From Paenibacillaceae bacterium (lineage in GTDB: Bacteria > Bacillota > Bacilli > Paenibacillales > Paenibacillaceae), in NCBI GenBank assembly GCA_900766135.1, contig CAAFUF010000013.1, positions 1 to 53,126 on the forward strand: a stretch of DNA of 53,126 nucleotides, written 5' to 3'. Under the pieces are notes generated by a model, which had not been told where the DNA came from, did not search any database, and worked only from the letters and a program-made list of their open reading frames with translations. Shown in pieces: positions 15,180 through 23,925 of the stretch. Position 1 is the first letter of the stretch. Every line of letters starts with the position of its first letter. The translations under genes were made by a program, and so were the position numbers.

Positions 15180-15818
15180 GTGCCCGTCCTATTGGATTTG
15201 GCTGGCCGCCGCTGTGTCGTCATCGGCGGCGGACCGGTTGCCGAGCGGAAGGCGATGATGCTGGCGGATGCGGGAGCGGAAACGGTGGTCATCAGTCCAG
15301 CCGTAACGGAAGGCTTGCTGCGGCTCCATCAAGAGCGGGATCAAGTCGTTTGGATGGAACGGGAGTACCGGGAAGGGGATCTGGCCGGCGCGTTCCTCGC
15401 TTTTGCCGCGACGGATCGGCCGGAGGTGAACGCCGCCGTCGCCGCCGAGGCGGAACTGGAGGGCATTCCGATCAACGACGCCGGCGAGGGCGCGCGAGGC
15501 AGCATGATTACGCCAGGCGTTCTGCGCCGCGGCGGCTTGGTGGTCGCGGTCTCTACTTCAGGAGCGGGACCAACGGCCGCGCGGGAGTTGATCCGGGAGA
15601 TTGACGAGCATTTCGGAGAAGATTATGAGCAATATATTGATTATTTGAGCTCCGCACGGATTTTTATTAAAGAACGCATCGGCGATCCCTGCAGACGGAA
15701 ATTTCTGTTTCGGAGATTGGCCGAGACCGATATATTGACCTCGATTCGGGAAGGAAGCTTTCGTCCGTGGAGCGAAGCGGCGATGATCGCCTGGATCGAG
15801 GAACAGACGGAGGAATAA
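15180..15818 (+). CDS. sirC: Precorrin-2 dehydrogenase / ferrochelatase-type protein
   Basis: Siroheme-branch enzyme oxidising precorrin-2 to sirohydrochlorin with NAD. The N-terminal Rossmann motif VIGGGPVAERKA, the ATDRPEVNAAV segment, and the STSGAGPTAARELI loop are those of the Met8/SirC/CysG-N family; the C-terminal helical part is about 60 residues. 212 residues is normal. Coordinates use GTG 15180, but GGGAGGG (15154-15160) lies 7 bases before an in-frame ATT at 15168, giving start-PYYVPVLLDL, a better fit than a GTG 19 bases away. It lies 2 bases before hemC. Confidence 0.92.
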   Translation: MPVLLDLAGRRCVVIGGGPVAERKAMMLADAGAETVVISPAVTEGLLRLHQERDQVVWMEREYREGDLAGAFLAFAATDRPEVNAAVAAEAELEGIPINDAGEGARGSMITPGVLRRGGLVVAVSTSGAGPTAARELIREIDEHFGEDYEQYIDYLSSARIFIKERIGDPCRRKFLFRRLAETDILTSIREGSFRPWSEAAMIAWIEEQTEE

Positions 15819-15820
15819 GC

Positions 15821-16783
15821 ATGTCAAAGCGAACGATTGTGGTGGGTACGAGACAAAGCCAGCTGGCACTGACGCAGACGGGACAGGTCATCGACGATTT
15901 GAAGGCGCTCTGCCGGGCGCATGAACTGCCGTTTGATTTTGAAATCCGCAAGATCGTGACCAAAGGAGACCGGATCCTGGATGTGACGTTATCCAAGGTT
16001 GGCGGCAAAGGGCTGTTCGTTAAGGAAATCGAACAGGCGATGCTGGACGGAGAAATCGATTTGGCGGTACATAGCATGAAGGACATGCCGTCCGTGTTGC
16101 CGGACGGATTAACAAACGGTGCCGTGCCGCGGCGGGTTGACCCGCGGGATGCGCTGATTTCGAGAAACGGTCTGAGCCTAGACGAGTTGCCGCAAGGCGC
16201 CAAGGTGGGAACCAGCAGTTTGCGCCGCGCCAGCCAATTGCGCGCTTATCGACAGGATCTCGTATTGGAGCCGATCCGCGGCAATATCGATTCCCGCTTG
16301 CGAAAGATGGAGGAGGAGGGCTTTGATGCGATTATTTTGGCGGCGGCCGGGTTGTACCGGATGGGCTGGGAACATCGGATTACGGCTTATCTCCCGGCGG
16401 AGGTTTGTCTTCCAGCCGTTGGCCAAGGAGCGCTTGGGATCGAATGCCGTGAAGACGACGCCGAAGTGCGCCAGCTCTTGTCCTTATACAATCATCCGGA
16501 CACGGCGGTGACGGTTGCCGCGGAGCGTCGTTTCCTGGGCGTGCTGAATGGCGGCTGCCAGGTGCCGATAGGGGCCTACGCGACGTTGCTGCCGGAGGAG
16601 GAATCTTCCGATCCGAGCGGCCGCCCGAGTTTGCGATTGACGGGCATGGTCGGTTCGGCCGACGGAGAGACGATTTTGAAGGAAAGCGCGGAAGGGACGG
16701 ATCCGGTGGAGTTGGGCGAGCAGGTTGCCGGCCGGCTGATCTCCCTTGGAGCTGCCGCATTATTACAAGAAACCGGGGAGTGA
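15821..16783 (+). CDS. hemC: Hydroxymethylbilane synthase (porphobilinogen deaminase)
   Basis: Joins four porphobilinogens into hydroxymethylbilane. N-terminal TRQSQLALTQT, the active-site region DLAVHSMKDMP (Asp80), the substrate-binding arginines in TSSLRRASQLRAYR, and Cys246 in LNGGCQVPIG that carries the dipyrromethane cofactor. 320 residues. ATG 15821 was chosen because GACGGAGGAA at the end of sirC is its ribosome site; upstream in-frame codons belong to sirC sequence. Translationally coupled to sirC. Confidence 0.98.
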   Translation: MSKRTIVVGTRQSQLALTQTGQVIDDLKALCRAHELPFDFEIRKIVTKGDRILDVTLSKVGGKGLFVKEIEQAMLDGEIDLAVHSMKDMPSVLPDGLTNGAVPRRVDPRDALISRNGLSLDELPQGAKVGTSSLRRASQLRAYRQDLVLEPIRGNIDSRLRKMEEEGFDAIILAAAGLYRMGWEHRITAYLPAEVCLPAVGQGALGIECREDDAEVRQLLSLYNHPDTAVTVAAERRFLGVLNGGCQVPIGAYATLLPEEESSDPSGRPSLRLTGMVGSADGETILKESAEGTDPVELGEQVAGRLISLGAAALLQETGE

Positions 16784-16789
16784 TGGAGA

Positions 16790-18337
16790 ATGGCCGGTAA
16801 GGTTTATCTGGTTGGCGCGGGCCCTGGAGATGCGCGATTGATTACGCTGAAAGGGCTCGATTGTCTGGAGAAAGGCGATGTCATCGTGTATGATCGTCTA
16901 GCCAACCCCAGCCTGTTGAAGCGGACGAAACCCGGAGCAGAGAAGATCTACGTCGGCAAAAGAACCGACCGCCACACGATGAAGCAGGAGCATATCAACC
17001 AACTGCTGGTCGATTTGGCGCTAGAGGGCAAGACGGTGGTTCGCCTCAAAGGCGGAGATCCTACCATCTTTGGCCGGGTCGGTGAAGAGGCTGAGCTGCT
17101 GCGGCAGCATGGCATTCCTTATGAAATCGTGCCGGGGATCACGGCGGCGATCTCGGTGCCGGCTTATGCCGGCATTCCCGTTACCCATCGGGACATGGCT
17201 TCGTCCGTTTCGATCATTACGGGGCACGAAAGCCCGGATAAGCTCGACTTGTCGATCAATTGGGAAAAAGTGACCAACGCAACCGGCACGCTGGTGTTTA
17301 TGATGGGCGTGGCGAATATCGGGCATATCAGCAAACAGCTGATGCATTACGGACGTCCGCCCGAAACGCCGGTCGCCTTGATCCGCTGGGGGACGAGAGC
17401 GGAGCAGGAGACGCTGATCGGCACGTTGGCCGATATCGAGCAGAAAGTGCGCGAAGCCGACTTTAAGCCGCCGGCCGTGACGGTCGTCGGCGAGGTGGTG
17501 GCTCAGCGCGAGCAACTCAAGTGGGCGGAATCGCTGCCGCTGTTCGGCAAGCGGGTTCTTGTCACGCGTTCGCGCTCGCAGGCGAGCGAGCTGGTTCGCG
17601 GGATCGAGGAGCTTGGCGGTGAGCCGTACGAGTTCCCGGTCATCGACATCGTGATGCCGGAGGGCCGCGAGCTGGAAGGTACCCATGAGGCGCTGATGCA
17701 GTTGGAGCGGTACGATTGGGTGTTTTTCACCAGCGTAAACGGAGTGGAGTTTTTCTTCTCGCACCTGGAGAGACTGGGGACAGATATACGGAGGCTGCAC
17801 AAGGCGAGAATCGCCGCCGTGGGGCCGGCGTCGCAAGCAGTGCTGCGCCAGCGGGGGATCGCGGCGGAAGGTTTGCCGGGCAAGTTCCAGGCCGAGGGCC
17901 TAATGGAAACCTACGGCGGCGAACTTCAGCCGGGACAACACGTGCTGCTGCCGCGCGGCGATCTGGCCCGCGCTTGGTTGCCCGCCGCCTTGCGCGACCA
18001 AGGGCTGACCGTCACAGAGGCGGTCATGTATCGGACGGTCCCGGCCGGGGAAGCGGATGACGAGCTGGTGAAGATGCTTGAGAAAGGCCGCATCCATGCT
18101 GTTACCTTTACCAGCTCGTCAACGGTAACGAATCTATTGGCCGCGCTGGCCGGCATGGGGATTGCCGATCCGGTCGCTGCGCTCCAAGGCGTGGAAATCG
18201 CCTGCATCGGTCCGGTTACGGCCAAAACGGCGGAGGATGCCGGCCTGAACGTATCGATCCTTGCGGAAGAAGCGACGATCGACAGCCTGATTCAGGCGTT
18301 ATGCGCCTGGAAGGCACGGACGACAACGGCGGAGTGA
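16790..18337 (+). CDS. cobA-hemD: CobA-HemD fusion: uroporphyrinogen-III methyltransferase and synthase
   Basis: Bifunctional protein of 515 residues. Residues 1-250 are a SUMT/CobA methyltransferase (VGAGPGDARLITLKGL, VVRLKGGDPTIFGR, GIPVTHRD), which methylates uroporphyrinogen III to precorrin-2. Residues 255-505 are uroporphyrinogen-III synthase HemD (RVLVTRSRSQASELV, FFTSVNGVEFF, FTSSSTVTNLL), which cyclises hydroxymethylbilane. The fusion puts the branch-point product and its siroheme-directed methylation in one protein. ATG follows GGGGAGTGATGGAG, 6 bases after hemC. Confidence 0.97.
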   Translation: MAGKVYLVGAGPGDARLITLKGLDCLEKGDVIVYDRLANPSLLKRTKPGAEKIYVGKRTDRHTMKQEHINQLLVDLALEGKTVVRLKGGDPTIFGRVGEEAELLRQHGIPYEIVPGITAAISVPAYAGIPVTHRDMASSVSIITGHESPDKLDLSINWEKVTNATGTLVFMMGVANIGHISKQLMHYGRPPETPVALIRWGTRAEQETLIGTLADIEQKVREADFKPPAVTVVGEVVAQREQLKWAESLPLFGKRVLVTRSRSQASELVRGIEELGGEPYEFPVIDIVMPEGRELEGTHEALMQLERYDWVFFTSVNGVEFFFSHLERLGTDIRRLHKARIAAVGPASQAVLRQRGIAAEGLPGKFQAEGLMETYGGELQPGQHVLLPRGDLARAWLPAALRDQGLTVTEAVMYRTVPAGEADDELVKMLEKGRIHAVTFTSSSTVTNLLAALAGMGIADPVAALQGVEIACIGPVTAKTAEDAGLNVSILAEEATIDSLIQALCAWKARTTTAE

Positions 18338-18394
18338 TTCTTTTTTCGAACACGGAGATTTGCCCCGTGCTGCATACTTAGGAGGGAATTAAAC

Positions 18395-19396
18395 ATGAGT
18401 TTTCCGATCGTAAGACATCGCCGGCTGCGACAGTCGGCTGCCATTCGCGGGATGGTGCGCGAAACCGTCCTGACGGTGGATGATTTTATCCAACCGATTT
18501 TTGTAACTTATGGAAGCGGCGTGAAGAACGAAATTTCATCGATGCCGGGCGTATTTCATTTTTCGCTCGACACGCTGGAAGAGGAAGTAAAGGAGATCGT
18601 AGATCTGGGCATTCCGGCGGTGCTGCTGTTTGGCATTCCGGAAACGAAGGACAGCGTAGGGACTTCGGCCTTTGCGGAAAACGGGATCGTGCAGGAAGCG
18701 ACGCGGGTCATTAAATCGCGGTATCCGGATTTGCTGGTTGTGGCCGACACTTGCTTGTGCGAATTCACTGATCACGGGCATTGCGGCATGGTACATACGT
18801 TTGAACGCGACGGGCATGTTTGCGGCGACGTGATGAACGACGAGTCGCTGGAGCTGCTGGTGAAAACCGCCGTTTCCCAAGCTCGTGCAGGTGCCGACAT
18901 CATCGCCCCGTCCAACATGATGGACGGTTTCGTGCAAGCGATCCGTTCCGGTCTCGATGAAGCCGGTTTCAGCCATGTGCCGATTATGTCTTATTCGGTC
19001 AAATATGCTTCCGCTTTTTACGGGCCGTTCCGCGAAGCGGCGGATTCGGCGCCGCAGTTCGGCGACCGGAAGACGTATCAGATGGACCCGGCGAATGTCC
19101 GTGAGGCGCTGCGGGAAGCGGAATCCGATGTGCTGGAAGGCGCGGATATGCTGATGGTGAAGCCGGCGCTGGCTTTTATGGACATCCTGCGTTTGCTTCG
19201 CGATCAATTTGATCTTCCGCTGGTGGCCTATAACGTAAGCGGCGAATATTCGATGGTTAAAGCGGCCGCACGGCAAGGCTGGATCAACGAGCGGGCGATC
19301 GTCACCGAGATGCTGCTCGGCATGAAGCGGGCAGGGGCGGATATTATCATTACGTATTTCGCCAAAGATATGGCGCGCTGGCTGCGCGAGCAATAA
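18395..19396 (+). CDS. hemB: Delta-aminolevulinic acid dehydratase (porphobilinogen synthase)
   Basis: Condenses two 5-aminolevulinates to porphobilinogen. The zinc site DTCLCEFTDHGHCG has three cysteines, pointing to a Zn-dependent form. Schiff-base lysines are Lys203 (SYSVKYASAFYGPFR) and Lys256 (MLMVKPALAF). 333 residues is slightly long. ATG 18395 follows TTAGGAGGG. It follows cobA-hemD by 57 bases and lies upstream of a long hairpin before hemL. Confidence 0.98.
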   Translation: MSFPIVRHRRLRQSAAIRGMVRETVLTVDDFIQPIFVTYGSGVKNEISSMPGVFHFSLDTLEEEVKEIVDLGIPAVLLFGIPETKDSVGTSAFAENGIVQEATRVIKSRYPDLLVVADTCLCEFTDHGHCGMVHTFERDGHVCGDVMNDESLELLVKTAVSQARAGADIIAPSNMMDGFVQAIRSGLDEAGFSHVPIMSYSVKYASAFYGPFREAADSAPQFGDRKTYQMDPANVREALREAESDVLEGADMLMVKPALAFMDILRLLRDQFDLPLVAYNVSGEYSMVKAAARQGWINERAIVTEMLLGMKRAGADIIITYFAKDMARWLREQ

Positions 19397-19441
19397 TACG
19401 CTTAGCCGGGATCGGAAAATCAACACACGCTGGCCGGACGC

Positions 19442-19540
19442 TTTGCATGATTATCCCTTTTGATCAGAGAGCCAAGTGCTGGAGAAGAGCTCGCTCACTC
19501 CGGTCCATGGTCCCCTTAATGAAAGGGATAATCGTGCAAA
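19442..19540. repeat. 19-bp inverted repeat between hemB and hemL
   Basis: The 19 bases at 19442-19460 (TTTGCAT...CCCTTT) complement 19522-19540 (AAAGGG...GTGCAAA) with a single G-T type position. The 61-base loop contains a smaller GGAG/CTCC hairpin. No T-run follows; the hemL ribosome site starts 21 bases after it. It could be a processing site or regulatory leader of hemL, or a remnant of an inserted repeat. Confidence 0.7.
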
Positions 19541-19575
19541 GGGCGGCATTGAGGGACATCAAAGGAGGAGTATCG

Positions 19576-20880
19576 ATGAGCAAGGATACGATAGGCCGGC
19601 GGGGCGAAGAACGGTCGCGGCTGGCTTTCGAAGAAGCGAAGCAGGTCTTGCCCGGCGGCGTCAACAGCCCGGTGCGGGCGTTTAAATCCGTCGGCTTAAC
19701 GCCGATGTATATCGAACGCGGGAGCGGTTCCCGGATTTACGATATCGACGGCAACAGCTTTATCGATTACGTGGGTTCCTGGGGCCCGCTGATTATGGGA
19801 CATGCCCATCCGGAGGTGGTTCGGGCGCTCCAGGAGACGGCCGCTAAAGGGACGAGCTTCGGCGCGCCAACGCTGCTGGAGACGCAAATGGCCAAGCTGG
19901 TAGCCGAGCGGGTACCGTCGATCGACGTGGTGCGGATGGTGAATTCGGGAACGGAAGCAACGATGAGCGCAATCCGCCTGGCGCGGGGGTACACCGGTCG
20001 CAGCAAAATCATGAAATTCGAAGGCTCTTACCACGGCCACGCCGACAGCTTGCTGATCAAAGCGGGCTCCGGCGTCGCCACGCTGGGATTGCCGGACAGC
20101 CCCGGCGTGCCGGAGGGCGTCGCCGCGAATACGATTGCGGTACCTTATAACGATTTGGCCTCCGTGGAGCTGGCATTTGAGCGCTTCGGCGAAGAGATCG
20201 CCGGCGTGATCGTCGAGCCGGTGGCCGGGAACATGGGCGTCGTGCCGCCGCTGCCGGGATTTCTTGAAGGCCTGCGCCGGATCACCGAGCAATATGGCAG
20301 CTTGCTGATTTTCGACGAAGTCATGACGGGCTTTCGCGTCGATCTGAATTGCGCGCAGGGACGCTTCGGCATTACGCCGGATTTGACCTGCCTCGGCAAA
20401 GTCATCGGCGGAGGGTTGCCTGTCGGAGCGTACGGCGGGAAGCGCGAGATCATGGAGCAAATCGCGCCAAGCGGGCCGATTTATCAAGCCGGGACGCTGA
20501 GCGGCAACCCGTTGGCGATGGTTGCGGGTTATACGACGCTGTCGCTGCTCACTCCGGAGGTGTACGACCGCCTGGAGCGCCTGTCGGCGAAGCTGGAGGA
20601 GGGCTTTACCCGCAACGCCAAGGAACGGGGCATTCCGTGTACGATCAACCGCGTGGGCTCGATGGTTTGCCCGTTTTTTACCGAGGAGAAGGTCATCAAC
20701 TACGACACGGCGAAAACGAGCGATCTCGGCCTGTTCCGCCGTTATTTCTCCGCGCTGCTCGAGCAAGGGATTAACGTGGCGCCTTCGCAGTTCGAGGGCA
20801 TGTTCGTTTCGGGCGCGCATTCCGACGAAGACATCGAACTGACGATCGAAGCGCATCGTTTGGCGCTGCAAAAGCTGTGA
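19576..20880 (+). CDS. hemL: Glutamate-1-semialdehyde 2,1-aminomutase
   Basis: PLP enzyme converting glutamate-1-semialdehyde to 5-aminolevulinate. Class III aminotransferase features: PGGVNSPVRAF, NSGTEATMSAIRLARG, FDEVMTGFR, and PLP lysine 275 in CLGKVIGGGLPVGAYGG. 434 residues from ATG 19576, which follows AAAGGAGG; an in-frame ATG at 19447 lies inside the inverted repeat and has no ribosome site. Last heme gene of the cluster, overlapping the next gene by 4 bases. Confidence 0.98.
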   Translation: MSKDTIGRRGEERSRLAFEEAKQVLPGGVNSPVRAFKSVGLTPMYIERGSGSRIYDIDGNSFIDYVGSWGPLIMGHAHPEVVRALQETAAKGTSFGAPTLLETQMAKLVAERVPSIDVVRMVNSGTEATMSAIRLARGYTGRSKIMKFEGSYHGHADSLLIKAGSGVATLGLPDSPGVPEGVAANTIAVPYNDLASVELAFERFGEEIAGVIVEPVAGNMGVVPPLPGFLEGLRRITEQYGSLLIFDEVMTGFRVDLNCAQGRFGITPDLTCLGKVIGGGLPVGAYGGKREIMEQIAPSGPIYQAGTLSGNPLAMVAGYTTLSLLTPEVYDRLERLSAKLEEGFTRNAKERGIPCTINRVGSMVCPFFTEEKVINYDTAKTSDLGLFRRYFSALLEQGINVAPSQFEGMFVSGAHSDEDIELTIEAHRLALQKL

Positions 20881-21815
20881 GCGGCAAGTTAACCTGGACG
20901 CGGCGCGGGGAATGGCTCGAGCTGATGCCCGGTAAGCTGCCCGCTCGCGAAGGGCAGGACCGTCTGGACGCGGCGGCTGCCTGGCTGGAGGAGGGGCTCG
21001 AGGCCCCTCCCAAGCTGGTGCGCCGGCTGCGGGCCGAAGGCGGCATCAAGATCGCCGGGGACCGTTTAAGGTTGCTGGCGTTTCCGCCGAGAGCTTCGCA
21101 GTATGCTCCGCTTGAGGCGGAGCTTCCGATTTTATATGAGGACGATTTTTGCCTTGTCGTGCACAAGCCGGCAGGGCTTAAAGTCCATCCGGACGGCGCC
21201 GGGATTGCGGGAGGTGCTTCCCGAGTGACCGCGGTTCCGCCGGACACGCTGGCCAACCGCGTTGCCGGATGGTATGCCGGCCGCGCCGAACCGATCGCTG
21301 CGGCGCATATTCACCGGCTCGATGAATTCACGTCAGGTCCGGTGTTGTTCGCCAAAAACGAATACGCCCATTTGAAGCTGGACGATGCGATGAGCCGCAA
21401 GGAAATCGGACGGATGTATATCGCGTTCGTGCAGGGCATCGTTAGTCTTGAGCTCAAGGTCATCGACCAGCCGATCGGCCGAGACCGGCATCATAACCAG
21501 CGGCGCCGGGTTTCCCCCGGCGGCAAACCGGCGGTAACGCATGTGGAGTTGCTGGAGGTTTTCCCGAAGCACGACGCGAGCCTTGTCCGGCTGACCCTCG
21601 AGACCGGCCGAACGCATCAAATCCGCGTCCATCTGAGCGCGGCGGGTCACCCGCTCGTAGGCGATGCGCTGTATGGCGGCAGCACGAAATGGCTGTCCCA
21701 TCAGGCACTGCACGGGGAACGGCTATCGTTCCCGCATCCGCTGTCCGGAGAAGCGATAGAAGTCGACGATCCGTGGCCCCCGGCCTTGAATCGCTTGCGC
21801 GATCGGCTCAGTTAA
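20877..21815 (+). CDS. RluA-family pseudouridine synthase
   Basis: Isomerises uridine to pseudouridine in RNA, probably rRNA. The catalytic motif HRLDEFTSG contains the active-site Asp; also visible are LVVHKPAGLKVHP, GRDRHHNQRRRV and the C-terminal ETGRTHQIRVHL. Residues 1-85 form a variable N-terminal part that may be S4-like (LVRRLRAEGGIKIAGDRL). GTG 20877 overlaps the hemL stop in GTGA, so it is translationally coupled. The exact target position cannot be read from sequence. Confidence 0.92.
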   Translation: MSGKLTWTRRGEWLELMPGKLPAREGQDRLDAAAAWLEEGLEAPPKLVRRLRAEGGIKIAGDRLRLLAFPPRASQYAPLEAELPILYEDDFCLVVHKPAGLKVHPDGAGIAGGASRVTAVPPDTLANRVAGWYAGRAEPIAAAHIHRLDEFTSGPVLFAKNEYAHLKLDDAMSRKEIGRMYIAFVQGIVSLELKVIDQPIGRDRHHNQRRRVSPGGKPAVTHVELLEVFPKHDASLVRLTLETGRTHQIRVHLSAAGHPLVGDALYGGSTKWLSHQALHGERLSFPHPLSGEAIEVDDPWPPALNRLRDRLS

Positions 21816-21919
21816 CGGGCCGCCGCCGTTTTGCGGTCAGGCCAATGGTTTTGCGCGATTTGTCCATCGCTCGTTCCCTTGAAAGCCAAGGCTTTGTCGG
21901 ACGAATGGGCAAAAAGCTG

Positions 21920-21948
21920 GCATGCACTCCTTTTTGAAGCATATAGAT
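21920..21948 (+). promoter_or_regulatory. Weak sigma-E-like promoter candidate for spoVID
   Basis: GCATGCA (21920-21926), 13 bases, CATATAGAT (21940-21948). It partly resembles the sigma-E pattern (KMATATT, 13-14 bases, CATACANT). spoVID is sigma-E-controlled in B. subtilis, which is the main reason to list it. Confidence 0.25.
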
Positions 21949-22018
21949 TAAACGAGGATGATTTGGATCATGATTCATCGATTTTAAATCAGGTTTGGAT
22001 ATGCTGAAAGGAGGTAAC

Positions 22019-23449
22019 ATGTTGGCTGATCAATCCTATGGTCTCAGGTTTGATATTTACGAGCGCATACATCTTTCTGAAGATGTGATCGGCATTGAAG
22101 AGTTGGAGGAGATCGAGCTTTATCCGAAAATCCAGGTGATTCCCGGGGAAGAGTATGCCGCTTTGCGCGGCCATTTGCTGTTGTCGGGGTTATACCGGGG
22201 AGAAGGAGAGACACGGGAGCTGGCGCACTATATTCCCGTAGAAATTACGATACCGCTAAGCCGGGTGAACCGGTTAGAGGATATCACGGTCGAAATCGAA
22301 AATTTTGACGTTGACCTGCTCAGCTCGCGCAGCTTGAATATTACGGGCGTATTGTCGCTTCAAGGAGTGGAAACCTCTTCCTTGTTATCCGAACAAGAGG
22401 CCTGGAAGGATCGGGAGTTTACGACGGCACATGTCGTACCGGCCATCCGCGGCGACGAGCCGGAAGCGGATGCGGAATCGGATGCAGCGGAATCGGTTGC
22501 CTTCGATCCGGAAGAGGTGCTTGAGCCGGTAACCGTGGCGCCATTGCTTGCGGAAGAAGTGCGTCAAGAGCCGGCGTTCTCCTGGAATTCGATAACCCGC
22601 GAAGCTGCGGACGAGGAGCCGGAACCGGAACCGGAGCCGCAAGGCACGGAGGTTCCTCAAGTTCCTCAATTCGCTTCGTGGCAGGCGTTTCCGGACGATG
22701 TGCTGATCGCCCAAAAACGAAATGCGGACGAGCCGCAAGAGGTCCTCTCTTGGACCGAGGACGTTTCGGCGTTCCAGGAGACCCATCCTTGGGCGGACAA
22801 GGAATCCGATGCGGACTTTGGCGCTGCGGTGGAGACATTTGCCGAAAACGCGGAGTCGGACGCAAACGTATGGTTTAAGGATGAAATTCGCCCATCGGCC
22901 GAATCCCAGTCGACGGAACGGGCCAGCGAAGCTGTGGAATCGGAATCTGAAGCTGCCGAGGCCGAGACGCCTTCGCCCGATGCAGGCGAGTCGCCCCACG
23001 AGGCGGCGGGCGAAGCAGCCGTCGAACCGGAAGCAGCTGCCGAAGCCGATCAAGGGGCTAATGCCCAGCCGGAAGAGAAGAAGGAAATGAAGATCGCCCT
23101 CGGCGCCAAGAAAGGCGGCGATGAAGGCGGCAGGGAGACCTTCGGATTAACGAAGCTGATCTCCTCTTCCTCCCGAGTGGCCCAGGAAGCGTTGGAGAAC
23201 GCCTCGGACCTGTCCAGCCTGAGCGCAGGCGAAGAACAAGGGGAAGGCGAAGAACTGCGGTGGAAGAATCTGTTTATCAGCAGCGAAGATCAAACTCCTT
23301 TCCGCAAAGTGCGGCTGGTCATCGTGCAGCGCGAAGAGACGCTGGACGATATTGCCCAGCGTTACCACTTGAGCTCGCGGGAGCTGCAGCTCTATAACCG
23401 GCTCTCCGAGCACCAGGTCAATGAGGGTCAAATTTTGTACATTCCTTAA
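22019..23449 (+). CDS. spoVID: Stage VI sporulation protein D, spore coat morphogenesis
   Basis: SpoVID drives coat encasement of the forespore and binds SafA and SpoIVA in B. subtilis. An N-terminal beta-rich domain (about 1-120, LRFDIYERIHLSED, AHYIPVEITIPLSRV) is the conserved part; about 130-400 is a long low-complexity Glu/Ala/Pro/Ser linker; the C-terminal 50 residues are a LysM domain (LVIVQREETLDDIAQRYHL ending GQILYIP). 476 residues, shorter than in B. subtilis. ATG 22019 follows AAAGGAGGTAAC. Its place between hemL and valS matches B. subtilis. Confidence 0.9.
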   Translation: MLADQSYGLRFDIYERIHLSEDVIGIEELEEIELYPKIQVIPGEEYAALRGHLLLSGLYRGEGETRELAHYIPVEITIPLSRVNRLEDITVEIENFDVDLLSSRSLNITGVLSLQGVETSSLLSEQEAWKDREFTTAHVVPAIRGDEPEADAESDAAESVAFDPEEVLEPVTVAPLLAEEVRQEPAFSWNSITREAADEEPEPEPEPQGTEVPQVPQFASWQAFPDDVLIAQKRNADEPQEVLSWTEDVSAFQETHPWADKESDADFGAAVETFAENAESDANVWFKDEIRPSAESQSTERASEAVESESEAAEAETPSPDAGESPHEAAGEAAVEPEAAAEADQGANAQPEEKKEMKIALGAKKGGDEGGRETFGLTKLISSSSRVAQEALENASDLSSLSAGEEQGEGEELRWKNLFISSEDQTPFRKVRLVIVQREETLDDIAQRYHLSSRELQLYNRLSEHQVNEGQILYIP

Positions 23450-23477
23450 ACCTACGTCCGCGAAAAAAGGCGGATTA

Positions 23478-23506
23478 TTGACTCCCGTTCCTTTCCAAGT
23501 TATGAT
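23478..23506 (+). promoter_or_regulatory. Sigma-A promoter of the valS T-box leader
   Basis: TTGACT (23478-23483), 17-base spacer, TATGAT (23501-23506). Initiation near 23513 would be just before stem I of the T-box. Confidence 0.8.
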
Positions 23507-23512
23507 AATATA

Positions 23513-23812
23513 GATTAAAGCAATAAGATCTATGGCAAAGACTTGGAACGGGAAGAGTAGGCAGCATACCCTTCAGAGAGCGGAACCCACGGCTGAGAGA
23601 TTCCGCAGGACATGTAGCTCGCCGAAGTCGCCCGGGAGTTGTCCGTTTGAGCACCTTGTAAGCGGGTTAGAACGGACCGGTAGCAGCCGTTATCTGCTTA
23701 AGTGTCGCATATCTTGAGCCGGTTGCCGAAGGAACCGGAGGCCGATGTGCGAAACAAAGGTGGTACCGCGAAAGTAAAGCCTTTCGTCCTTTGAGACGAA
23801 AGGCTTTTTTGT
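23513..23812 (+). ncRNA. T-box riboswitch of valS (valine specifier)
   Basis: Senses uncharged tRNA-Val and switches between terminator and antiterminator. Stem I carries the AGAGAG motif (23576-23581) and pairing arms around GCGGAA/TTCCGC. The candidate specifier codon is GTC at 23627-23629 (CCGAAGTCGCC). The T-box sequence AAGGTGGTACCGCG is at 23757-23770, whose GGTA would pair with the tRNA NCCA end. A terminator hairpin and T-run follow, then valS, which agrees with the specifier. Confidence 0.95.
23776..23811 (+). terminator. T-box-controlled terminator
   Basis: AAAGCCTTTCGTC (23776-23788) pairs with GACGAAAGGCTTT (23794-23806), followed by TTTGTTTT. It competes with the antiterminator that includes the T-box sequence. 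Confidence 0.9.
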
Positions 23813-23925
23813 TTTCCTTTTGCAGCATGAGAAAGGCGCCCCCGGAAAAAGGAAGGGGCTTCGACGCCGGACGACTATCTTGGGTGTGCCAAGGCTATGC
23901 TTATTTGTAACGGAGGTTGAATAGG

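Noticed and set aside
15149..15604. Overlapping 151-codon frame at the start of sirC
   Set aside because: Its product is Gly/Arg-rich and motif-free; it is the +1 shadow of sirC. Its presence matters only because its ATG at 15161 lies too close to the ribosome site for sirC.
16600..16800. Cobalamin riboswitch before cobA-hemD
   Set aside because: Genes are 6 bases apart; there is no room for one and no B12-box sequence.
23532..23717. Small open frame inside the valS leader
   Set aside because: It lies in the T-box stem I region; the RNA elements explain the sequence.
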